Below, one piece after another: positions 25,317-31,753 of a stretch of DNA of 31,753 nt. Below the pieces are notes generated by a model. That model was not told where the DNA came from, made no database searches, and saw only the letters and a program-made list of their open reading frames with translations. This DNA comes from CAYMUR01 sp964393615 (lineage in GTDB: Bacteria > Planctomycetota > Planctomycetia > Pirellulales > Pirellulaceae): positions 1 to 31,753 of the forward strand of contig CAYMUR010000064.1 in NCBI GenBank assembly GCA_964393615.1, written 5' to 3'. The position numbers were made by a program, and so were the translations under genes. Position 1 is the first letter of the stretch; every line of letters begins with the position of its first letter.

Positions 25317-25509
25317 GTGCTCCACGAAGTAAAGGGTTGGAGATCAGTGTTGAAAGACAGGCTGGGAGTGTGTTCTCAAGTTACACAATCCAGTTGTTAT
25401 TGTACTCAGAATGACAACTGTTGTAGATCGGGTGGACGAAAATCCCACTTTTTTCGGTGCACCCGTTTCGTCGGTTTCGAGAAACTTATTTCTACCTGGT
25501 AGGGACCAG

Positions 25510-27351
25510 TCAAATTTCGCTGATGGTCGTCAGGACTTGTCCCGCGGTGACATGGTCTCCAACAGCAATACTGAGTTGGTGGATGGTACCAGCGGCTGGG
25601 GCTGTGACTGGTACTTCCATTTTCATGGCTTCGACAATCAGAATGGTATCTCCGTTTTGAACCACATCCCCTTCATTGACCAGAACGCGCAGTACGGTTC
25701 CCGGCATCTGGGCCGTGATTTCGCTGACGGAACCGGCTTCTGAGGACTGCTGGCTCGAACCTTGAGCCGACGCTGTGCTGGATGACTCAGATGTTGACTC
25801 TTGTTCAAGTTTCACTCGGAACGTTTTGCCGTCGACGATGACGTTGTCTCCGTCGATTTTGACGGAGTACGATTTCCCGTTGACGTCGAGCTTGTATTCA
25901 TTGGTCCCTGCGGGACGTGGAGCAGCAATCGGATCCTCGGATTCTGTCTTGTCGACCTTTCTTACACCGATGGTTCCTTCACCTTTCAGAAACGCGAGTC
26001 CTTTATCCTGGCAGGTTGCCACAATGAAAATATTTTCATCCGTTTCTGGCAAATTGGCTTCATGCAGTGTTTTTTGTGCAGGTTCGATTCCTTTGTTTGG
26101 ATCCTCTTCGTTCATTTCCAACGGATGCCGGGTAGTTGGCTGAAGTCCAAGTTGCTGAGAAGCAATTTTGATCACTTCCTCGTCAGGCTGCACTGGTGTT
26201 TTGCCAAAGTATCCCAACACCATTTTCCCATAAGGTTCGGCAATCTTTTCCCAGGTCCCGAACATGACATTGTTGAGTGCCTGCTGAACATAAAATTGTG
26301 ATACCGGGGTGACCGAAGTACCAAATCCACCTCGCCGTACAACTTCACCCATGGCACGGATCAAATCGGGGTATTTGTCCATGATTCCGTTGTCGCGCAT
26401 CATCTGCGTGTTAGCGGTCAAGGCACCACCAGGCATGGGGCTCCAGGGGATCAGCGGTTCGACAGAGACAGATTCTGGTGGCAGGAAGTAATCTTGCATA
26501 CAGTCCTTGAACACCTCTTCGGCTTTGCGGATCTTGTCGACATCGACATCCAGCGTATAACCCGAATTCCGAAGTGCGTGCCACATGACGAGGATATCTG
26601 GCTGGCACGTCCCGCCCGAACAGGGTGCCAATGATAAATCGATCGCATCGGCACCCGCATCCAATGCTGCCTGATAAGCTTGAACGGAAATCCCCGCTGT
26701 CTCATGGGTATGAAAATGGATCAAGGTGTTTTTGGGCAGGATCTTTCGCGCGCGAAGAATTGTTTCATGAACGGTTGCGGGTACTGAAGTCCCCGATGCG
26801 TCTTTGAAACAAACGGCGTCGAAAGGAATTTCGGCAGCGAGAATTTTTTGTAAAGTTGCTTCATAAAAATCAGGATTGTGAGCACCGCTACAACCGGGAG
26901 GAAGCTCCATTAAGGTGACGCAGACTTGGTGTTTCAGTCCTGCTTCGACAATACACTGGCCACTATAAATAAGGTTGTCAACGTCATTCAGGGCATCGAA
27001 ATTACGGATCGTTGTAATACCATGCTTTTTAAAAAGTTCTGCATGTAAACGGACCACGTCTGGTGGTTGCGACTCCAAACCGACAACATTCACACCACGA
27101 GCCAGTGTCTGCAGGTTGGCCTCGGGTCCGGTTGTTTGACGAAAAGCATCCATCATGTCGAATGCATCTTCGTTGCAGTAAAAATAGAGCGATTGGAATC
27201 TCGCGCCACCACCTGCTTCGAACCAAGTGATTCCTGCATCCCTGGCTGCTTCCAGTGCAGGTAAGAAATCTTTGGTCAATACTCGAGCCCCGTAGACGGA
27301 CTGAAATCCGTCACGAAAGGCGGTACACATGAATTGGATTTTTTTTGCCAC
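25510..27351 (-). CDS. oadA: Biotin-dependent carboxyltransferase/decarboxylase alpha subunit (OadA-like)
   Basis: Residues ~1-290 are a carboxyltransferase TIM barrel with FRDGFQS (Asp14 metal ligand), FKDASG (Lys183) and HFHTHETAG (His214, His216 metal ligands). The PYC_OADA conserved domain follows (~300-460). A Ser-rich linker leads to a biotinyl domain ending the protein, with EAMKM carrying the biotin lysine at 577. The active site is complete, but the first motif differs from the RDAHQS of characterised oxaloacetate decarboxylases and pyruvate carboxylase, so the substrate (oxaloacetate, methylmalonyl-CoA, other) is uncertain. The start is GTG at 27351 with no Shine-Dalgarno. It is the last gene of oadG-oadB-oadA, with 72 nt after oadB. 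It would transfer CO2 from its substrate to biotin, for decarboxylation by OadB. Confidence 0.85.
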   Translation of the reverse strand: MAKKIQFMCTAFRDGFQSVYGARVLTKDFLPALEAARDAGITWFEAGGGARFQSLYFYCNEDAFDMMDAFRQTTGPEANLQTLARGVNVVGLESQPPDVVRLHAELFKKHGITTIRNFDALNDVDNLIYSGQCIVEAGLKHQVCVTLMELPPGCSGAHNPDFYEATLQKILAAEIPFDAVCFKDASGTSVPATVHETILRARKILPKNTLIHFHTHETAGISVQAYQAALDAGADAIDLSLAPCSGGTCQPDILVMWHALRNSGYTLDVDVDKIRKAEEVFKDCMQDYFLPPESVSVEPLIPWSPMPGGALTANTQMMRDNGIMDKYPDLIRAMGEVVRRGGFGTSVTPVSQFYVQQALNNVMFGTWEKIAEPYGKMVLGYFGKTPVQPDEEVIKIASQQLGLQPTTRHPLEMNEEDPNKGIEPAQKTLHEANLPETDENIFIVATCQDKGLAFLKGEGTIGVRKVDKTESEDPIAAPRPAGTNEYKLDVNGKSYSVKIDGDNVIVDGKTFRVKLEQESTSESSSTASAQGSSQQSSEAGSVSEITAQMPGTVLRVLVNEGDVVQNGDTILIVEAMKMEVPVTAPAAGTIHQLSIAVGDHVTAGQVLTTISEI

Positions 27352-27423
27352 GATACTAGTGGTTGGTGGTTAAGGGGTATGGGTTAGTAAAAACGGGTAT
27401 TGATTGAGTGTTCTGAGGTCTCA

Positions 27424-28677
27424 TTATGTAAGGACTGACCAAAGGACGCCAGCAGCAATCGCTGAACCAATCACCCCCGCGACGTTCGGCGCCATGGCAT
27501 GCATTAACAGAAAGTTATGTGGGTCTTCTTCCTGGCCGACCATTTGTACCACACGGGCCGAATCAGGGACTGCGGAAACCCCCGCAGCTCCCACGAGTGG
27601 GTTAATTTTGTCCGTCAGGAACAGGTTCATGAATTTGGCGAACAACACACCACCAGCTGTGGCAATGGCAAAGGCCAATGCGCCCAAGGCAAAAATCCGG
27701 ATTGAATCTTCTTGTAAAAACGTCTGCGCCTGTGTACTGGCACCGACACAAAATCCCAACAAGATTGTAACGATGTCGATCATGGATGTACGTGCCGTCT
27801 GGGCGAGTCGTTCAGTGACCATGCTCTCTTTAAGCAGGTTACCAAAGAATAGCATTCCTAGAAGGACAATCGCTCCGGGTGCCACGAGGCCGCAGATCAA
27901 GAACGCCGCAATTGGGAAAATAATGCGCTCGAGTTTCGGTACTTTTCGTGGTGCCTTCATACGAATTAATCGTTCTTGACGCGTGGTCAGTAATTTCATG
28001 ATGGGAGGCTGGATGACAGGAACCAGTGCCATATAGGAGTAGGCTGCAATGGCGATAGGGCCCAGCAATTCCGGTGCTAGTTTGGCGGACAAAAAGATTG
28101 CAGTGGGTCCGTCTGCCCCGCCAATAATTCCGATCGCGGCAGATTGCTGTGGAGTGAAGCCGATATAAAGTGCTCCCAGTAACGTCAAAAAGACACCTAT
28201 TTGCGCGGCAGCTCCCAGGAGAACAAGCCGTGGGTTGGAAAGCATCGTCGAGAAATCGGTCATTGCTCCGATTCCCAGAAAGATTAGCGGAGGATAAATA
28301 CCTTGGCTCACACCAAAATAGAGATAACTAAGGACACTGCCAAAGTTGTATTTGACCTGTTCAGTGGCAACCGATTCTTTTTCCGCTGTCTCGTCATCCC
28401 CTGATACCACTTTGCCAAAACGATCTACTTTTTGGGTAATGATTTGACCTTCTTTGACTTCAATACCGCCTTTGTCATAAACGCCCAATGTCATGCCCTG
28501 GATGGGCGGAATGTTCCCCACCAGGATGCCAAAACCGATGGGAACAAGTAACAGTGGTTCATAATGCTTCAGAATCGCAAGAGAAATAAACATGATGCCA
28601 ATGGCCATCATGAAAATATTGCCCGGTTCCAACGCAGAAAAGCCTGTGTTTTTTAGGAATTCAGTCAGGATATCCAT
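27424..28677 (-). CDS. oadB: Na+-translocating decarboxylase beta subunit (OadB/MmdB)
   Basis: An integral-membrane protein of 417 residues with about nine to eleven hydrophobic segments. Diagnostic motifs are FLGIGAMTDFSTMLSNPR, the ion-site loop GIIGGADGPTAIFLSAKLAPELLG (Asp189), YSYMALVPVIQPPIMKLLT, FCVGASTQAQTFL and, near the end, HAMAPNVAGVIGSAIAAG. It decarboxylates carboxybiotin on the alpha subunit and couples this to outward Na+ transport. A hydrophilic stretch of about 45 residues (~65-108) sits between the second and third membrane segments and is longer than in the enterobacterial protein. The ATG at 28677 begins the family-like N-terminus. It is preceded by the small gamma subunit and followed by oadA. 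Confidence 0.93.
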   Translation of the reverse strand: MDILTEFLKNTGFSALEPGNIFMMAIGIMFISLAILKHYEPLLLVPIGFGILVGNIPPIQGMTLGVYDKGGIEVKEGQIITQKVDRFGKVVSGDDETAEKESVATEQVKYNFGSVLSYLYFGVSQGIYPPLIFLGIGAMTDFSTMLSNPRLVLLGAAAQIGVFLTLLGALYIGFTPQQSAAIGIIGGADGPTAIFLSAKLAPELLGPIAIAAYSYMALVPVIQPPIMKLLTTRQERLIRMKAPRKVPKLERIIFPIAAFLICGLVAPGAIVLLGMLFFGNLLKESMVTERLAQTARTSMIDIVTILLGFCVGASTQAQTFLQEDSIRIFALGALAFAIATAGGVLFAKFMNLFLTDKINPLVGAAGVSAVPDSARVVQMVGQEEDPHNFLLMHAMAPNVAGVIGSAIAAGVLWSVLT

Positions 28678-28738
28678 AGGATTAGTTCAAAGGCTCCCTG
28701 AGGAACGTCATAAGATGGTTGGTTTGTACTGCTTGAGA

Positions 28739-29002
28739 TTATGGTTTGTCGGACTCTCGCTGTTGTAAGTGGAGGGCATATCCAAGAGCCGCTACCAGCG
28801 GCATGTTGTCTGAATGATTCGCAGCCGTTTCGAGGGGGCCTATGTCTGCTCCTGCTGCAGAGTGGGGAAGAATTCGTGGTAAGAGGGCAATGAACAGGCT
28901 CACCAGGACAAGTGAGCAAAAAACGATCAACATGCCGCTCAATGCTATTGCGAAACCACCCACATCGAAAATATTTTGTAAGCCGGCCAGTTTATCCATC
29001 AT
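28739..29002 (-). CDS. oadG: Decarboxylase gamma-type membrane subunit (OadG-like)
   Basis: A small protein of about 87 residues. It has one N-terminal transmembrane helix (GGFAIALSGMLIVFCSLVLVS) and a soluble tail, the layout of OadG/MmdD subunits, which hold alpha and beta together. Identity in this family is low, so the call leans on size, topology and position directly before oadB (61 nt). Two adjacent ATGs (29002 and 28999) are possible; GGGA is three and six bases upstream respectively, and the second spacing is better. A TTG at 29011 is less likely. The tail ends LGYALHLQQRESDKP. Confidence 0.75.
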   Translation of the reverse strand: MMDKLAGLQNIFDVGGFAIALSGMLIVFCSLVLVSLFIALLPRILPHSAAGADIGPLETAANHSDNMPLVAALGYALHLQQRESDKP

Positions 29003-29421
29003 AATTCCCAAATATCAGTTACCAATGGTGTAATGATTACAAACAATTTATCCCACCATTTATAATATAAACTGGCAGGGAAACGCGAGCGGGGGACGAA
29101 CAGTCTCAGGAGGCTGATGGGCCGGAATCCACTAAAAAGTGTCTACTTTACATTATGAACGGTCAATGTTACTGAAATCTTGAGATTTCACACGGTTTCA
29201 TGCCGACTAGGACTCTGTTGGATTCAGCTACTAGGGAAATTTCGGATTTCTCCGGTTCTGAAGCCATACTTGTGGGGCGCGAAGTGATTTTGGCCAGACG
29301 TCAGGGTGCCAGACAGCATGACCGTCGAGTATTTCAAGCACTCCTCTGTATGCCACAGAGGTGCAGGCGTCAATGGCCTGGAACCGCTTCGTAGAGGCGA
29401 GACCGTTCTAGCAAGGTCTAA
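29003..29421. other. Intergenic region upstream of oadGBA
   Basis: About 420 bp. It should contain the oadGBA promoter; the AT-rich TATATTATAA on the minus strand (29061-29070), about 60 nt before oadG, is the best -10 candidate, with no clear -35. A strong hairpin lies at 29338-29364. No gene is supported. Confidence 0.5.
29338..29364 (-). terminator. Hairpin downstream of the alpha-toroid protein gene
   Basis: A perfect CCTCTGT-ATGCC-ACAGAGG stem (29343-29361) can be lengthened by GCAC/GTGC with a two-base bulge. It lies 58 nt past the stop of the minus-strand gene. There is no U-run, so it could be a transcript-end stabiliser or a factor-dependent site rather than an intrinsic terminator. 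Confidence 0.35.
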
Positions 29422-31125
29422 TCAAAGCGGTGCTGCCAGGCTGAGGTCGGCGTTGGGAGGGCCGGTGCTCGAATAGATTGGCAGGTGGCGATAATAGACT
29501 TCCAGCATAAAGGTGCTTAAAGCTGTTGTGTAGAGGCGACCACCGTGGGAACCCCAGCGATCACCAACCGGTGCCCAGCTTCCATGCTCTCGGCCATTCT
29601 GTACTTGGTGTTTGGGAAGCTCGACTCGCATCACATGATTCCACCGGTCCCAAGATTGATCATCCATGTGATGCAGGACCTGTGTCGCATAGTACCAATA
29701 ATAAACATTGCGATCACGGAAGTCGATTGGATGGACACTGATGTATTCCACTCCCGAAACCAATCGCGGATCATTCCTTGCCCAGCCTAGATACTGACGG
29801 CAGAGGAGACCTTCAGCAGTCATGGTGACCGTCCCTCCATCGTGTGGCAGGTAGCCATAACGTGTTCCATCCAGACTGGATGCTGAATCAAGGTACCGGT
29901 TTACATTTTTTAGTGCCTTGACGTCGACGTCGAGATAGGCCATTCGTGCGCTCTGCAACGCCATCACAAACCAACCGGTGACTGATGTATCCGAACCATT
30001 TCCAGGACGGTAACGCCACCCCCCCTGTAGGTCCTGGATTTTGATTGCATAATCAATCGCCCGTTGTGCGGGTTCACGATACTCTTTGTCTCGAGTCATG
30101 CCGTACAATTCACACAGTGCGATGGTAGCTTGGGCCTGGGCATAGAGCCGTTGGTGTTCGATACCACCTTGCCAGAAATCACCGTCAGGCTTTTGGCTGC
30201 CCAGGAGCGCGTACCATCCTTTGCGGACTATTTCGGTATAGTCTCCACGCAGATGAGTGTGACCGGCTCCTTGGAAAGCTAACAATGCCATCGCCGTAGC
30301 AGCGACTCGGTTTTCAATTTGTGCTCCGTTATCGTAAGGCCCAACCAGGCTCCAAAAACCATCACGCTGCTGATTGCGTTGGAACCATTTGAGGGCCCAT
30401 TCCACTGCAGCTTCTGTTCCCGGCGTGCCACCGTAGGCAGCCAGCAAAGCTTTTTTCATGCCGGGGTCACGACCTTTTAGTGCGGATCCCACGTCCGGAA
30501 CTGTCAACTCGAAGGCGGAGAGATTCGTGGCTTGTGGAGCTAGATCCAACACGGGCGGGACAGCCAGCGGTTCATCAACAACTGGTGCCTCCGTCGGAGT
30601 GACGACCGGTTCCGAGTTTTCCTCCCATTCGCTGGTTGCCATGTCAAAGGTATTTTCTTCTAACTGCTCACCTTCTTCGACAGGTTCTCCGATTACCAGC
30701 GTAATCGGTCGGTTCACCAGGTTGGGTATGAACAACAATCCAGCTGTTACCATCAACAACAGGTGTATGAAGAGGCTGAATAACCATGGAGGCGCATTGA
30801 CGATGACTGGTGTTGTTGAGTTTTCGACACGTGTATTTGAGGTATTTTCTTCTGTTTCCACCGCCAACTGTGAGGGCAATGTTTCGGTGAGAGTAGAACC
30901 AGGTTCCTGGTGTTGCACCGGACCAGGTGAACAACTGTCACCAAGTGCGGCTGGGTATCCAGGCGGTAGTGTGGCGGCATGCGAAAAGTCAGCTTTTGGC
31001 GGAAGACCAGGAGGACCAGTCGGCAATCTGGAGTCCGTCTCCATTGTCGTCGGAGTTTGAGTCACAGGAGATGGCCGTACCAGCCGCTGTGGCAATTCAC
31101 GTGAAAAATTGTCAGGGGTCGACAT
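29422..31125 (-). CDS. Membrane-anchored prenyltransferase/squalene-oxidase-repeat (alpha-toroid) protein
   Basis: 567 residues in three parts. Residues ~1-110 are Pro/Thr/Ser-rich and probably disordered. Residues ~113-133 form a single membrane helix (WLFSLFIHLLLMVTAGLLF). After an acidic, Pro-rich spacer (~145-200), residues ~230-550 form an alpha-alpha toroid of the terpene-cyclase/prenyltransferase type, with repeats such as NQQRDGFW, SQKPDGDFWQGG, LQGGWRYRPG and DTSVTGWFVMALQSA. I do not see the DxDD acid motif of squalene-hopene cyclase, so it is probably not a cyclase. The architecture (disordered N-terminus, one helix, large outer domain) recurs in planctomycetes without known function. 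The ATG at 31125 is the clear start. A short GAAGAAA/TTTCTTC hairpin lies just upstream (31142-31160) and could affect translation. Confidence 0.82.
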   Translation of the reverse strand: MSTPDNFSRELPQRLVRPSPVTQTPTTMETDSRLPTGPPGLPPKADFSHAATLPPGYPAALGDSCSPGPVQHQEPGSTLTETLPSQLAVETEENTSNTRVENSTTPVIVNAPPWLFSLFIHLLLMVTAGLLFIPNLVNRPITLVIGEPVEEGEQLEENTFDMATSEWEENSEPVVTPTEAPVVDEPLAVPPVLDLAPQATNLSAFELTVPDVGSALKGRDPGMKKALLAAYGGTPGTEAAVEWALKWFQRNQQRDGFWSLVGPYDNGAQIENRVAATAMALLAFQGAGHTHLRGDYTEIVRKGWYALLGSQKPDGDFWQGGIEHQRLYAQAQATIALCELYGMTRDKEYREPAQRAIDYAIKIQDLQGGWRYRPGNGSDTSVTGWFVMALQSARMAYLDVDVKALKNVNRYLDSASSLDGTRYGYLPHDGGTVTMTAEGLLCRQYLGWARNDPRLVSGVEYISVHPIDFRDRNVYYWYYATQVLHHMDDQSWDRWNHVMRVELPKHQVQNGREHGSWAPVGDRWGSHGGRLYTTALSTFMLEVYYRHLPIYSSTGPPNADLSLAAPL

Positions 31126-31710
31126 GGTCTGACTTCCCGACGAAGAAAAAGTATTTCTTCTATGTTGTTGCTGGGAACTGCCAATCTCTGTATCGTTTGC
31201 CAGTTTTGCCTGCTGGGGGAATATTAACAGTTACAACCAGCATATGGTTGCTCTGCTCAAGACAACCGTTTTCCTGGCTTTACCATGCACACTGATCCTG
31301 TGCAAGCAGGGTCTACCTTCGTTTCGCAAGTTTACCAGTCAAAATCCAGTTTGCCAAGAAAAAACCGTGTTCTCGCAAGAACTTACGCAAATTGACACTT
31401 GGTTTGTGTGGCAGCCGAGAATATCTTTTGAATCCTAATAACTGGCTCGGTATCTGGGGATTCTTGTTGAGTGGCGTTAGCCGTCCTCATGCGAAAAAGC
31501 CGGATTATTTTGTCAGTTCTGGTTCTTAGATATCGACCAGCAGGCCATGGTTGATGGGCTCCTTGAAACCGCTAATATCCGTAGAAACCAACACTGACGT
31601 TCCATCGCTGCTTGGATTGTCGAAAATACACGATAAAATGTTGTGTCGGGTCTCGACGGGATCGGTTCATGCTTTACAATTGGCTTTCGTAGAATCCACT
31701 TATAAAATGA
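31126..31710. other. Intergenic region between the alpha-toroid gene and tRNA-fMet
   Basis: About 585 bp, divergent. It holds a 7-bp hairpin (31142-31160) in the leader of the minus-strand gene, and AT-rich elements TAGAAT (31690-31695) and TATAAAAT (31701-31708) before the tRNA, without a well-spaced -35. No gene is supported. Confidence 0.5.
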
Positions 31711-31753
31711 CGCGGGGTGGAGCAGTCTGGTAGCTCGCGAGGCTCATAACCTC
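31711..31753 (+). tRNA. Initiator tRNA-fMet (CAT anticodon), 5' part only
   Basis: The sequence begins CGCGGGG-TGGAGCAG and continues through GGTAGCTCG and GGCTCATAACC. This is the acceptor, D-arm and anticodon-arm order of bacterial initiator tRNA and is close to the E. coli sequence. The anticodon CAT is at 31745-31747 in a loop preceded by the three G:C pair side typical of initiators (here GAGG...CCTC). The variable and T arms lie beyond the window. Confidence 0.92.

Noticed and set aside
31690..31708. Promoter of tRNA-fMet from TAGAAT or TATAAAAT
   Set aside because: No -35 at proper spacing, and the second element is too close to the mature 5' end.

Overview
The window reads as a chromosomal segment of a planctomycete (phylum Planctomycetota, perhaps a Pirellulales-like lineage) of roughly even GC content. 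The inference rests on gene content: a 1,190-residue PVC-type CxxCH haem protein with HEAT-like repeats, a DUF1573 protein, a 1,233-residue SecA with lineage-type insertions, an FHA-GAF-sigma54 activator, a membrane-anchored prenyltransferase/squalene-oxidase-repeat protein, and many starts without a clear Shine-Dalgarno sequence. A WaaA (Kdo transferase) gene argues for a lipopolysaccharide outer membrane. I saw no insertion sequence, prophage, CRISPR array or obvious transferred island. Two N-runs (55-154 and 931-940) are assembly gaps, and both disturb the gene they fall in.

Left third (1-8768). A partial acidic-repeat protein ends at 576 and is followed directly by four copies of a 16-bp repeat. 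On the minus strand a PaaK-like adenylating enzyme precedes a small DUF971 protein that is split by a gap. Going right, a STAS protein and an exported DUF1573 protein lie on the plus strand, and these converge on a minus-strand pair: a DUF1537 acid-sugar kinase and a PdxA-family dehydrogenase. That pairing suggests a C4 acid-sugar catabolic route rather than vitamin B6 synthesis. A VKOR-DsbA fusion for disulfide formation follows.

Middle (8769-21011). An FHA-GAF-AAA+-Fis regulator is divergent from a two-domain CbiX-type chelatase. Next come an exported S41 (Prc/CtpA-type) protease, a PhnP-like metallo-hydrolase, and secA-waaA, which are separated by only a few bases. The SecA is the most interesting protein here: it has a ~48-residue insertion in the motor, and what looks like a four-fold tandem expansion of a helical module just before the long scaffold helix region.

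Right third (21012-31753). A 730-bp stretch holds only candidate small ORFs. It is followed on the minus strand by the PVC haem/dehydrogenase protein and, upstream of that, an oadG-oadB-oadA cluster for a biotin-dependent, Na+-translocating decarboxylase with an unusual alpha subunit. A membrane-anchored alpha-toroid protein comes next, and the 5' part of an initiator tRNA runs off the end of the window.
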